Shown one piece after another: positions 1 to 8,382 of a stretch of 64,000 bases of DNA (position 1 is the first letter of the stretch; every line of letters starts with the position of its first letter). Position numbers and translations under genes: made by a program. The stretch is from Methylobacterium sp. B4. GTDB lineage: Bacteria; Pseudomonadota; Alphaproteobacteria; Rhizobiales; Beijerinckiaceae. Under the pieces are notes generated by a model. The model was not told the origin of the DNA and did no database searches. It was given only the letters and a program-made list of their open reading frames with translations. Location: assembly GCF_003201865.1 (NCBI RefSeq), contig NZ_QJJJ01000006.1, positions 1-64,000 on the forward strand, in the 5' to 3' direction.

Positions 1-1
1 C

Positions 2-103
2 GCTCCGGTCGAGGCGGAGCGGCGGCGGCTCGACGCCGTGTTCGCCGCCGAGCTCGACGGTCACGGCGCCTGGACCGACGGGCAGGATTGGCACGCCGCG
101 TAA
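2..103 (+). CDS. 3' end of an unidentified gene (partial)
   Basis: An open frame enters from the left edge and ends at TAA 101-103, giving 33 residues ending in GAWTDGQDWHAA. Third positions are rich in G and C, as in the surrounding genes, and a strong hairpin follows 22 bases after the stop, so this is probably the true C-terminus of a gene beginning outside the window. Too little is visible to name a family. Confidence 0.55.
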   Translation, partial: APVEAERRRLDAVFAAELDGHGAWTDGQDWHAA

Positions 104-125
104 AGCGCGACCATCCCGAACGAAC

Positions 126-162
126 GACCGCGCCCCTGCCGAGACCCGGCGGGGGCGCGGTC
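126..162. terminator. Hairpin after the partial gene
   Basis: A perfect 11-bp inverted repeat (GACCGCGCCCC / GGGGCGCGGTC) encloses a 15-base loop that has its own 3-bp GCC/GGC pairing. There is no U-run, so it may act as a weak or Rho-assisted terminator between the partial gene and the aldehyde dehydrogenase. Confidence 0.5.
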
Positions 163-263
163 CGTGTTCGCGGGGAAGCCTACCGCTGGGATGAGCACAA
201 CGCCGTGCCCCCGGGGGCCCACGGCGCCTATATGAGGGCCGTCCCCTTCCGCGGAGATGGTCC

Positions 264-1697
264 ATGCCCCTCGACGTTTCGCTTCACATTGCCGGCCGCT
301 GGCGCTCCGGGAGCGGCGGCGAGACGCTCGCCGTCCTCAACCCGGCCACGGGCGAGCCGGTCGGGCAGGTGGCGGTCGCGACACGGGCCGATCTCGACGA
401 GGCGTTGGCGGCGGTCGAGCGCGGATTTTCCGCGTGGCGGCACGTCTCCGCCTACGACCGCGCCAAGGTGCTGCGCCGGGCCGCCGCACTGATGCGCGAG
501 CGCGCAGACGACATCGCCCGCACCATGACCCTCGAACAGGGCAAGCCGCTCGCCGAGTCGCGGATCGAGACGGCGGTGGCCGCCGACATCATCGAGTGGT
601 TCGCTGAAGAAGGCCGGCGCGCCTACGGCAGGGTCATCCCCGCCCGCGCCGAGGGCGTGCTGCAGATCGTCACTCGCGAGCCGGTCGGGCCCGTGGCAGC
701 TTTCACGCCCTGGAACTTCCCGATCAACCAAGCGGTCCGCAAACTCTCGGCGGCGCTCTGCACCGGCTGCCCGGTCGTCCTCAAGGGCCCCGAGGACACC
801 CCGGCCTCCTGCGCCGCGCTCGTGCGCGCCTTCCTCGACGCGGGCGTACCCGGTGACGTGCTCGCCCTCGTCTACGGCGATCCGGCCGAGATCTCCGGCA
901 CCCTCATCCCGCACCCGGTGATCCGCAAGATCACCTTCACCGGCTCGACCGCGGTCGGCAAGCAGCTCGCGGCTTTGGCGGGCCAGCACATGAAGCGGGC
1001 GACGATGGAACTCGGCGGTCACGCCCCGGCCATCGTCTTCGACGATGCCGATGTCGAGACCGCCGTGCGGGTGCTGTCCGCCAACAAGTACCGCAATGCG
1101 GGCCAGGTCTGCGTCGCCCCGACCCGCTTCCTCGTCCAGGAGCGCGTCTACGACCGCTTCGTCGACGGCTTCGTGGCGGCCTCGAAGGCGCTCAAGGTCG
1201 GCGACGGGCTCGATCCCGAGACGCAGATGGGCCCGCTGGTCCACGGCCGCCGGGTCGAGGCGATGGAGGCCTTCGTGGCCGATGCCGAGGCGGCGGGCGC
1301 GCGGCTTCTCACCGGCGGCAGCCGCATCGGCAACCGCGGACACTTCTTCGAGCCGACGGTCTTCGCCGACGTGCCGCTCGACGCCCGCATCATGAACGAG
1401 GAGCCGTTCGGACCGATCGCGGCGATCCGGCGTTTCTCCGACGACGAGGAGGCGCTGAGCGAGGCCAACCGCCTGCCCTACGGGCTCGCGGCCTACGCCT
1501 ATACCCGCTCGGGGGCCCGCGCGGCCCGGATCGGGGCGGGGGTCGAGGCCGGCATGGTCTCGATCAACCACCACGGCATCGCGCTCCCCGAAACGCCTTT
1601 CGGCGGCGTCAAGGATTCCGGCTACGGCAGCGAGGGCGGCTCCGAGGCGATCGAGGCCTACCTCACGACGAAGTTCGTGACGCAGGCGAGCGCCTGA
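264..1697 (+). CDS. NAD(P)-dependent aldehyde dehydrogenase, succinate-semialdehyde type
   Basis: 477 residues, full length for the aldehyde dehydrogenase superfamily. The enzyme should oxidise an aldehyde to the acid with NAD(P) in the cytoplasm; overall resemblance is to the GabD-like succinate-semialdehyde group. Visible motifs are PWNFPINQ near residue 150, the cofactor loop FTGSTAVGK, the general base Glu249 in MELGGHAP, the nucleophile Cys283 in NAGQVCVAP, and NEEPFGP near residue 375. The ATG at 264 has a GGAG about eight bases upstream. It stands alone: the next gene is 275 bp away and unrelated. The exact substrate cannot be read from the sequence; methylmalonate-semialdehyde or glycolaldehyde-type substrates are possible alternatives. 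Confidence 0.88.
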   Translation: MPLDVSLHIAGRWRSGSGGETLAVLNPATGEPVGQVAVATRADLDEALAAVERGFSAWRHVSAYDRAKVLRRAAALMRERADDIARTMTLEQGKPLAESRIETAVAADIIEWFAEEGRRAYGRVIPARAEGVLQIVTREPVGPVAAFTPWNFPINQAVRKLSAALCTGCPVVLKGPEDTPASCAALVRAFLDAGVPGDVLALVYGDPAEISGTLIPHPVIRKITFTGSTAVGKQLAALAGQHMKRATMELGGHAPAIVFDDADVETAVRVLSANKYRNAGQVCVAPTRFLVQERVYDRFVDGFVAASKALKVGDGLDPETQMGPLVHGRRVEAMEAFVADAEAAGARLLTGGSRIGNRGHFFEPTVFADVPLDARIMNEEPFGPIAAIRRFSDDEEALSEANRLPYGLAAYAYTRSGARAARIGAGVEAGMVSINHHGIALPETPFGGVKDSGYGSEGGSEAIEAYLTTKFVTQASA

Positions 1698-1972
1698 CTC
1701 GCCTCGACGAAGCAAATTCGACGAGGGGAGGGGTGCGGCATCCGCTGCGCCCCGCCTCCGGCCGGACAGGGTTGGGCAGGGGCCAAGCGGCGAGCCGGCC
1801 GGCACTCGTCGGATGCGGTGGAGGATGCGGCCAAGTCTGGCTTTGAGGAAGCTTCGTCCACAGCCCATCTTGAGCAAACGAAACCTTTTCTCATCCGGGG
1901 GAGTTTAGTCCCTCACCAACGGAAGAAAAGGACAGCTTGGTTCAAGCGAGCTGCTCCAGGAGAAGCGCTCGC

Positions 1973-3352
1973 ATGCTGTATCCTCTTTACGAGGCCGGCC
2001 ACCTCATGCTCGCACCGATGCGGCTGATGGCGGAGGCCACCCGGATCGCTTGCGAGAACCCGTTCAATCCCCTTGCCTACGCCCCCCAGAGCCGGGCGGT
2101 GGCGGCAGGCTGCGAGATGTTCGAGCGCACGACCCGCGTCTACGCCAAGCCGGCCTTCGGCCTCGGCGTGCCGGAGCGGATCGTCTGGGAACGCCCGTTC
2201 TGCCGCGTCATCGCGTTCGGCGAACCCTCCGCCGAGCTGGACGCCAAGCCCAAACTGCTGATCGTCGCGCCGATGTCGGGCCATTACGCCACGCTGCTGC
2301 GCGGCACGGTCGAGGGCTTCCTTTCAAGCCATCAGGTCTTCATCACGGATTGGGCGGATGCCCGACAGGTGGCGGCCTCCGCCGGCCGGTTCGGACTCGA
2401 CGATTACATCGACACCTGCATCGCCCTGTTCGAGGCGCTGGGGCCGGACCTTCACGTCGCGGCCGTCTGCCAGCCCTCCGTGCCGGTGCTGGCCGCCATC
2501 GCCCGCATGGAGGCGGAGGATCGCCCCCTCGTACCCCGCTCGGCCGTGCTGATGGGCGGACCCGTCGATACCCGCCGCTCACCGACCGCCGTCAACGCGC
2601 TCGCCCAGGAGAAGGGGTTGGCCTGGTTCGAGCGGCACTGCATCCATACCGTGCCCGGCGGCTATCCCGGCGCCGGCCGCTCGGTCTACCCAGGCTTCCT
2701 GCAGCTCGCCGGTTTCATGGGCATGAACTTCGACCGGCACGCGGATGCGCACCACGCCATGTTCGACCATCTCGTGCGGGGCGATGGCGATTCGGCGGCC
2801 CGGCACCGCGCCTTCTACGACGAGTATCTCGCGGTCATGGACCTGACCGCCGAGTTTTACCTGGAGACGATCGAGCGCGTCTTCGTGAACCACGACCTGC
2901 CGCGCGGCACCCTGCGCCATCACGGCCGGCCGGTCGATCTCGGCGCGATCCGCCGCTGCCACCTGATGGCGGTGGAGGGTGAGAAGGACGACATCACCGG
3001 TATCGGCCAGACCCGGGCCGCGCTCGAACTGGCCGTGAACCTGCCGGATTCGGCCAAGCGCTACCATCTCCAACCCGGCGCCGGGCATTACGGCATCTTC
3101 AACGGCTCCCGCTTCCGCCAGGACATCGTGCCGCTGGTGCGGGACTTCATGGAGCACAGCCTGCGGCCCGCCGCCCTGCGGCAGGTTCCGGTCGTGCCGG
3201 CCGAGGAGCCGCATCCGATCCTGCTGCGCGAGCCTGCCGCCATCCAACCCCCGCGCGCCGCGCCCACGCCGCCCCCCATCCTGCTGCCCCTGGCCGCCAT
3301 CCCGGATCGGCCGGCACCTCAGACGCCGATCCCGCAGCGCCTCGCCCTCTAA
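1973..3352 (+). CDS. phaZ: Intracellular polyhydroxyalkanoate (PHB) depolymerase
   Basis: 459 residues of the intracellular PhaZ family, which hydrolyses stored polyhydroxybutyrate granules to 3-hydroxybutyrate. The N-terminus (MLYPLYEAGHLMLAPMRL) and the block PMSGHYATLLRGTVEG followed by VFITDWADAR are typical. The predicted nucleophile is Cys166 in AAVCQPSVPV, the lipase-box-like turn of this alpha/beta hydrolase group. I chose ATG 1973 because AGGAG lies at 1958-1962; a TTG at 1937 would only add an unrelated leader. The last 50 residues are a proline/alanine-rich tail outside the hydrolase fold. A strong hairpin 22 bases downstream suggests a single-gene transcript. PHB storage fits methylotrophic alphaproteobacteria. 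Confidence 0.9.
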   Translation: MLYPLYEAGHLMLAPMRLMAEATRIACENPFNPLAYAPQSRAVAAGCEMFERTTRVYAKPAFGLGVPERIVWERPFCRVIAFGEPSAELDAKPKLLIVAPMSGHYATLLRGTVEGFLSSHQVFITDWADARQVAASAGRFGLDDYIDTCIALFEALGPDLHVAAVCQPSVPVLAAIARMEAEDRPLVPRSAVLMGGPVDTRRSPTAVNALAQEKGLAWFERHCIHTVPGGYPGAGRSVYPGFLQLAGFMGMNFDRHADAHHAMFDHLVRGDGDSAARHRAFYDEYLAVMDLTAEFYLETIERVFVNHDLPRGTLRHHGRPVDLGAIRRCHLMAVEGEKDDITGIGQTRAALELAVNLPDSAKRYHLQPGAGHYGIFNGSRFRQDIVPLVRDFMEHSLRPAALRQVPVVPAEEPHPILLREPAAIQPPRAAPTPPPILLPLAAIPDRPAPQTPIPQRLAL

Positions 3353-3374
3353 AAGCCGGACGACCCGCATCGCC

Positions 3375-3407
3375 GAACGGCCGCCGATGGACGCTCGGCG
3401 GCCGTTC
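3375..3407 (+). terminator. Terminator-like hairpin after phaZ
   Basis: A perfect 13-bp stem (GAACGGCCGCCGA / TCGGCGGCCGTTC) with a 7-base loop sits 22 bases after the phaZ stop and is followed by TATCG with no long U-run. Position and stability suggest it ends the phaZ transcript. Confidence 0.65.
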
Positions 3408-3522
3408 TATCGCGAAAGTGCCCTGCGGCTCCGCGGCGTTTGACCCGCCTCTCGACAAGAATTATGAATTCAAAAGGGCCTCGATCCCGCTCAGGGTGAG
3501 GTCGGGGGGCGGGAGATTCCAC

Positions 3523-6495
3523 TTGGGCGCGAGCGCGAAACCGGCCGGGGCGGCGGTCGAGGCACTGGCTTCGAGCGCGCGGGCGAAGGCCCGCAACGAT
3601 GCGGGGCTGCCCCGCAAGCTCGCCGAGGTGCTGCAGGGCGAGGCCCGCTTCGACGCCTTCACCCGCGGGCGCTACGCCACCGATGCCTCGATCTACCAGA
3701 TCATGCCGGCCGGCGTCGTCTTCCCTAGGAATGCGGCTGACATCGCCGCGACCCTGAAGGTCGCCGCCCAGTTCGACCTGCCCGTCATCATGCGCGGCGG
3801 CGGCACCTCGCAGAACGGCCAGCCGATCGGCTCGGGCCTCGTCGTCGATTGCTCGCGCCACTTCAACGGGGTGATCGCCTACGACGCTGAGGGCGGCACG
3901 GTCACCGTCGAGCCCGGTCACGTGCTGGAGCGCCTGAACGCGCGCCTGAAGGCCGACGGCTGGTTCTTCCCCGTCGAGCCCTCGACCGCGACCCGCTGCA
4001 CCATCGGCGGCATGGCCGGCAACAATTCCTGCGGCGCCCGCTCGCTGCGCTACGGCAAGATGAGCGACAACGTCCTCGCCCTGGAAGCCCTGTTTCACGA
4101 CGGCGCCGCCTTCGGCTTCGGCCTGACCGGCAACGAGGCGAGCGCCGTGACGGGCGGGGCGCGGGCGGACGACCTCGCCCGGCGCATGCTCGCACTGGCT
4201 GCCGAGCACCGCGACGAAATCGAGAAGATGTATCCGCGGGTGCAGCGGCGGGTCGGCGGCTACAACCTCGATTCCCTGATCGAGCCGCGTCCGAACCTCG
4301 CTCATCTGCTGGTGGGTTCGGAGGGGACGCTGGCGGCCACCACCTCGGTGACGCTCAAACTCTCGCGCCTGCCGGCCCACCGCGTGATGGGCGTCTGCCA
4401 CTTCCCCTCGTTCCGCGCGGCGATGGAGACCACGCGCCACATCGTGGCCCTCGACCCCGTCGCGGTCGAGCTCGTGGACAACAACGTGCTCGTGCTCGGC
4501 GCCGACATCCCGCTCTTCCGCACGACGCTGGCCGACATCACCAGGGGCCAGCCGAACTGCCTGCTCCTGACAGAGTTCGCGGGCGACGACCTCGCGGCGC
4601 TGAAGCGCGACCTCAAGCGCCTCGACCAGTGCATGGCCGATCACGGCTTTTCCGACGCCGTGGTCGAGGTGGTGGAGCCCAACCGCCAGAAGGCGGTCTG
4701 GGAGGTGCGCGAGGCCTGCCTCAACATCATGATGTCGATGAAGGGGGACGCCAAGCCCGTCTCCTTCATCGAGGATTGCGCCGTCCCCCTGGAGCATCTG
4801 GCCGACTACACCGACGCGGTCACCGAGGTGTTCACGCGGCACGGCACCCGCGGCACGTGGTACGCCCACGCCTCCGTCGGCTGCCTGCACGTGCGCCCGA
4901 TCCTCGACATGAAGCAGGGCGGCGACGTCAAGAAGATGCGCGCCATCGCCGAGGAGACGGCGGAGCTGGTGCGTCGCCACAATGGTTCCTATTCCGGCGA
5001 GCACGGCGACGGCATCTCGCGCTCAGAGTTCGTGGAGCCGCTGTTCGGCTCGAAACTCACCCGCGCCTTCGAGACGGTGAAGGACGGCTTCGATCCCGAC
5101 AACCGCCTGAACCCGAACAAGATCGTCCGCCCGCTCAAGATGGACGACCGCTCGCTGATGCGCTTCGGCCCCGACTATGCCGTGAGCGAGCCGCAGAAGA
5201 CGGCGCTCGACTGGTCCGATTGGGGCGGTTTCGGCCCGGCGGTCGAGATGTGCAACAACAACGGCACCTGCCGGAAGCTCGCCGGGGGCGCGATGTGCCC
5301 CTCCTACCGCGCCACCCGCGACGAGCAGCATCTCACGCGCGGCCGCGCCAACTCCCTGCGGCTCGCGATCTCGGGACAGCTCGGCAAGGATGCGTTCCTG
5401 TCGCCCGAGATGAAGCGCACGATGGACCTGTGCGTGTCCTGCAAGGCCTGCCGCCGGGAATGCCCGACCGGCGTCGACATGGCCAAGATGAAGGTCGAGT
5501 TCCTTCACCACTACCACGCCCGGCACGGCCTGCCGCTGAAGGACCGGCTGGTCGCCGAGATGCCGCGCTACGCGGGCGTCGCCGCCGCACTCGCGCCGCT
5601 GCTCAACCTGCGCAACCGCTACCCGGCGCTGGCCCGGTTCGGCGAGACCTGGGCCGGATTCTCGGCCCGCCGCTCCCTGCCCGCGTGGCGCCGCCCCTGG
5701 CGCGAGGCGGGCGAGACCGCCCATCCCGAGGACGTGACCGGGGACTTCCGCGACATCGTCCTGTTCGGCGACACCTTCAACCGTGCCTTCGAGCGCGAGA
5801 ACCTGGAGGCGGCCGAGCGGGTGCTGCGGGCGGCCGGCTACCGCCTGCACCGCGTCTCGGCCCGGACGGGCCGCCGCCCGCTCTGCTGCGGCCGGACCTA
5901 TCTCGCCTCCGGCCAGACCGACCGTGCCCGAGCGGAGGCGCGACGCACGCTCGACGCGCTGTTGCCCTTCGTGCGGGCCGGCGCCCGGGTGGTGGGCCTG
6001 GAGCCTTCCTGCCTCTTCACCTTCCGCGATGAGTTCTTGTCGCTGCTGCCGAAGGAAGAGGCGGGTGAGTTGGCGGGGCAGGCCCTTCTGTTCGAGGAAC
6101 TCCTCGCCGCCGATCTCGCGGCGGGCCGCATCAGCCTGCCGCTCCAAGACCAGGGGGGCCGCGTGGCGCATCTGCACGGCCATTGCCACCAGAAGAGCTT
6201 CGGGGCGATGGGCGCCGTCGAGACGGTGCTGCGCACCGTGCCGGGGCTCGATCTGCGCGTCATCGAGTCGAGTTGCTGCGGCATGGCCGGGGCCTTCGGC
6301 TACGGCAAGGACACCATCGACGTCTCCTTCGCCATGGCCGAGCTGTCCCTGTTCCCGGCCCTGCGCAAGGCGGGCGCCGACGACCTCGTGGTTGCCGACG
6401 GCACCAGCTGCCGCCACCAGATCCACGACGGGCTCGGGCGCGACGCGATCCACGTCGCGCGGGTGCTCGACGCGGCCCTTGGGCCTGCGGGTTGA
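3523..6495 (+). CDS. FAD-linked oxidase / 4Fe-4S / CCG-domain fusion (YdiJ-like 2-hydroxyacid dehydrogenase)
   Basis: A large soluble redox protein of about 990 residues. In order: a PCMH-type FAD-binding half (MRGGGTSQNGQPIG), an FAD-oxidase C-terminal domain ending in YSGEHGDGISRSEF, a ferredoxin-like segment with CNNNGTCRKL and VSCKACRRECPTGVD, and a C-terminal part with CCGRTY and SSCCGMAGAFGYG as in lactate-utilisation and GlpC-type CCG domains. This layout and size match E. coli YdiJ, a family linked to D-2-hydroxyglutarate and related D-2-hydroxyacids, passing electrons to a quinone or carrier. The start is uncertain: TTG 3523 has GGGAG eight bases upstream, while GTG 3418 would add 35 residues with no family resemblance. 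Substrate is inferred from the family only. Confidence 0.85.
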   Translation: MGASAKPAGAAVEALASSARAKARNDAGLPRKLAEVLQGEARFDAFTRGRYATDASIYQIMPAGVVFPRNAADIAATLKVAAQFDLPVIMRGGGTSQNGQPIGSGLVVDCSRHFNGVIAYDAEGGTVTVEPGHVLERLNARLKADGWFFPVEPSTATRCTIGGMAGNNSCGARSLRYGKMSDNVLALEALFHDGAAFGFGLTGNEASAVTGGARADDLARRMLALAAEHRDEIEKMYPRVQRRVGGYNLDSLIEPRPNLAHLLVGSEGTLAATTSVTLKLSRLPAHRVMGVCHFPSFRAAMETTRHIVALDPVAVELVDNNVLVLGADIPLFRTTLADITRGQPNCLLLTEFAGDDLAALKRDLKRLDQCMADHGFSDAVVEVVEPNRQKAVWEVREACLNIMMSMKGDAKPVSFIEDCAVPLEHLADYTDAVTEVFTRHGTRGTWYAHASVGCLHVRPILDMKQGGDVKKMRAIAEETAELVRRHNGSYSGEHGDGISRSEFVEPLFGSKLTRAFETVKDGFDPDNRLNPNKIVRPLKMDDRSLMRFGPDYAVSEPQKTALDWSDWGGFGPAVEMCNNNGTCRKLAGGAMCPSYRATRDEQHLTRGRANSLRLAISGQLGKDAFLSPEMKRTMDLCVSCKACRRECPTGVDMAKMKVEFLHHYHARHGLPLKDRLVAEMPRYAGVAAALAPLLNLRNRYPALARFGETWAGFSARRSLPAWRRPWREAGETAHPEDVTGDFRDIVLFGDTFNRAFERENLEAAERVLRAAGYRLHRVSARTGRRPLCCGRTYLASGQTDRARAEARRTLDALLPFVRAGARVVGLEPSCLFTFRDEFLSLLPKEEAGELAGQALLFEELLAADLAAGRISLPLQDQGGRVAHLHGHCHQKSFGAMGAVETVLRTVPGLDLRVIESSCCGMAGAFGYGKDTIDVSFAMAELSLFPALRKAGADDLVVADGTSCRHQIHDGLGRDAIHVARVLDAALGPAG

Positions 6496-6571
6496 CCGCG
6501 GCTCAGGGTCGCCGCTTCGGAACGGCGGCCCTCGCATCCGGTTGTCGCGGCAATCCCCCAAAGGAGCCGTG

Positions 6572-7444
6572 ATGACCGATCCGCTGACGAAGTATCCCCG
6601 CCCGCCCTTCGAGTCGCCGGGCCAGGGCTTTCCGGGCATGACCGACAGGATGGCGCCGGAGCCTGATCACGGCGAGGAGAGCTACAAGGGTTCGGGCCGG
6701 CTCGCCGGCAAGGCCGCCCTCGTCACCGGGGGCGACAGCGGCATCGGCCGGGCGGTGGCGATCGCCTATGCCCGCGAGGGCGCGGACGTGGCGATCTCCT
6801 ACCTCCCCGACGAGCAGCGGGACGCCGAGGCCGTCGGCAACTGGATCGAGCGGGCGGGCCGGCGCGCCCTGCTGCTCCCCGGCGACATTCGGGACGCGGC
6901 CTACGCCCGCGAGATCGTCGAGCGCACGGCCAAGGAGTTCGGCCGGCTCGATATCCTGGTGAACAACGCGGCCTTCCAGCAGCCGAACCAGGGCGTGACG
7001 GACATCGACGACGCGCTGTTCGAGAAGCACTTCCAGACCAACATCTTCGGCCCGTTCTTCGCCACCAAGGCGGCGCTGGCGCATCTCAAGCCCGGCGCCT
7101 CGGTGATCTTCACCTCCTCGGTCAATTCCAAGCACCCGGTGCCGACGCTGTTCGCCTACAGCGCCACCAAGGGCGCGCTCAGCAACATGGTGCTCGGCCT
7201 CGCTCAATTGCTCGCCGAAAAGGGCATCCGCGTGAACGGCGTGCTGCCCGGCCCGATCTGGACGCCGTTCATCCCCGCCGGGATGAGCCAGGATTCGGTG
7301 AAGACCTTCGGCAGCCAAGTGCCCTTCAACCGCCCCGGCCAGCCTGCGGAACTCGCCTCCGCCTACGTGATGCTGGCGGCTGAGGAGAGCAGCTACACCT
7401 CCGGCGCGCTGATCACCGTCGCCGGCGGCATGCCGATCTTCTGA
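6572..7444 (+). CDS. Short-chain dehydrogenase/reductase (YghA-type)
   Basis: 290 residues. After a roughly 45-residue N-terminal extension (KYPRPPFESPGQGFPGM), typical of the YghA subgroup, comes a complete SDR Rossmann domain with the cofactor loop TGGDSGIGRAVA, the NNAA structural motif (VNNAAFQQPN), and the catalytic Tyr-Lys in YSATKGA. It should reduce or oxidise a carbonyl with NAD(P)H; the substrate is unknown. YghA relatives are often stress-linked aldehyde or ketone reductases. ATG 6572 follows AAAGGAG closely. It starts 76 bases after the FAD/Fe-S protein, so the two may be co-transcribed. A palindromic element lies just after its stop. Confidence 0.87.
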   Translation: MTDPLTKYPRPPFESPGQGFPGMTDRMAPEPDHGEESYKGSGRLAGKAALVTGGDSGIGRAVAIAYAREGADVAISYLPDEQRDAEAVGNWIERAGRRALLLPGDIRDAAYAREIVERTAKEFGRLDILVNNAAFQQPNQGVTDIDDALFEKHFQTNIFGPFFATKAALAHLKPGASVIFTSSVNSKHPVPTLFAYSATKGALSNMVLGLAQLLAEKGIRVNGVLPGPIWTPFIPAGMSQDSVKTFGSQVPFNRPGQPAELASAYVMLAAEESSYTSGALITVAGGMPIF

Positions 7445-7465
7445 GGACGCGGCTTCGAAAACAGG

Positions 7466-7534
7466 TCCTTTCGTGGGTCCAGGGCAAAGCCCTGGAGGAG
7501 TGCCGGGGCTCTGCCCCGGCGCCCCGCCAAAGGA
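7466..7534. repeat. Cloverleaf-like palindromic (REP-type) element
   Basis: Two perfect hairpins lie side by side, 7479-7495 (CCAGGGC/GCCCTGG) and 7502-7520 (GCCGGGGC/GCCCCGGC). They are enclosed by an outer pairing of TCCTTT at 7466-7471 with AAAGGA at 7529-7534, extended by G/C pairs. The element lies in the spacer between convergent genes, a usual home of REP/BIME elements, and could terminate both transcripts. Copy number elsewhere in the genome cannot be judged here. Confidence 0.55.
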
Positions 7535-7548
7535 ATGATCCCTTAAGA

Positions 7549-8328
7549 TTACGAGCGATAGGCCGCCATCCAGCCGAGGCCCGCCTGCGTGCCCGAGGCA
7601 GGCAGGTACTCGCAACCGATGGCGCCGTCGTAGCCGAGGCGGTCGAGCGTCGCGAAGGCGGCCGGAAAATCGATGGCACCGCTGCCGGGTTCGTGCCGGC
7701 CGGGGGCGTCGGCGATCTGGACATGGGCGATGCGGGCGCGGTGGGCGCTGAGCGACTCCGGCAGGTCCTCGTCCATCCTCGCCATATGGTAGAGGTCGGC
7801 CTGGATGAAGAGGTTTTCGGTGTTGACTGCCTCGATCACCGCCGCGGCGTCGGCGAGGCGATTGAGGAAGAAGCCCGGCATGTCGCGGTCGTTGATCGGC
7901 TCGATCAGCAGGCGGATGCCCGCCGTTTTCAGTTCATCGGCGGCGTAGGCGAGATTCTCGATCAACGTCGCCAGAAGCCGCGCCCGCTCGATCCCCGCCG
8001 GCGCGAGCCCGGCCAAGCAGTTGATCTGGCGGCATCCGAGCGTTCCAGCATAGTCGATCGCGCGCGCCACCCCCTCGCGGAACTCGGGCACCCGGTCGGG
8101 CAGGATGGCGATGCCGCGCTCGCCCGCTGCCCAGTCCCCGGGGGGCAGATTGTGCAGCACGAGCGGCAGGCCCGCCTCGGCCCGGCGCGCCGCCAGCACC
8201 CGCGCGTCCTCGGCATAGGGAAATTGCATTTCCACCGCTGCGAACCCGGCCGCATGCGCGGCCGCGAAACGGTCGAGCAGCGGAACCTCCGTGAACAGAA
8301 GGCTCAGATTCGCGGCGAAGCGGGGCAT
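7549..8328 (-). CDS. hyi: Hydroxypyruvate isomerase family protein (Hyi/OtnI)
   Basis: 259 residues of the xylose-isomerase-like TIM-barrel family. Hyi interconverts hydroxypyruvate and tartronate semialdehyde; close relatives isomerise 2-oxo-tetronates. Family marks are the N-terminus MPRFAANLSLLFTEVP, LHNLPPGDW, the metal-ligand region IEPINDRDMPGFFLN, QADLYHMAR, and GCEYLPA near the C-terminus. I prefer ATG 8328: it matches the usual family start, and the alternative ATG at 8358 lies inside a repeated operator-like sequence. It follows the GntR gene on the same strand and is opposite the aminotransferase. A product that makes or uses hydroxypyruvate fits beside a serine-glyoxylate-type aminotransferase. 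Confidence 0.85.
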   Translation of the reverse strand: MPRFAANLSLLFTEVPLLDRFAAAHAAGFAAVEMQFPYAEDARVLAARRAEAGLPLVLHNLPPGDWAAGERGIAILPDRVPEFREGVARAIDYAGTLGCRQINCLAGLAPAGIERARLLATLIENLAYAADELKTAGIRLLIEPINDRDMPGFFLNRLADAAAVIEAVNTENLFIQADLYHMARMDEDLPESLSAHRARIAHVQIADAPGRHEPGSGAIDFPAAFATLDRLGYDGAIGCEYLPASGTQAGLGWMAAYRS

Positions 8329-8350
8329 ACCGGCGAGATTCGACCGTGAG

Positions 8351-8364
8351 AATTGCATTCAAAA
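8351..8364 (-). promoter_or_regulatory. Putative GntR operator, copy 1 (before hyi)
   Basis: On the minus strand this reads TTTTGAATGCAATT, identical over 14 bases to the site at 9213-9226. It lies between the GntR stop and the hyi start, 23 to 36 bases upstream of ATG 8328. Two exact copies flanking a FadR-type regulator, each in front of a cluster gene, suggest its binding site; the core resembles the imperfect dyads of FCD-type GntR proteins. Confidence 0.6.
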
Positions 8365-8382
8365 ACAGCGGGCGGCGGGCGC

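Noticed and set aside
228-1877. A 549-residue frame on the minus strand opposite the aldehyde dehydrogenase
   Set aside because: It is the shadow of a strongly coded gene: low-complexity Arg/Gly/Asp-rich product, no motifs and no ribosome site. Similar long shadows over other genes were left out for the same reason.
1937-1972. TTG 1937 as start of phaZ
   Set aside because: Adds 12 residues not seen in the family and lacks a ribosome site, whereas ATG 1973 has AGGAG at the right distance.
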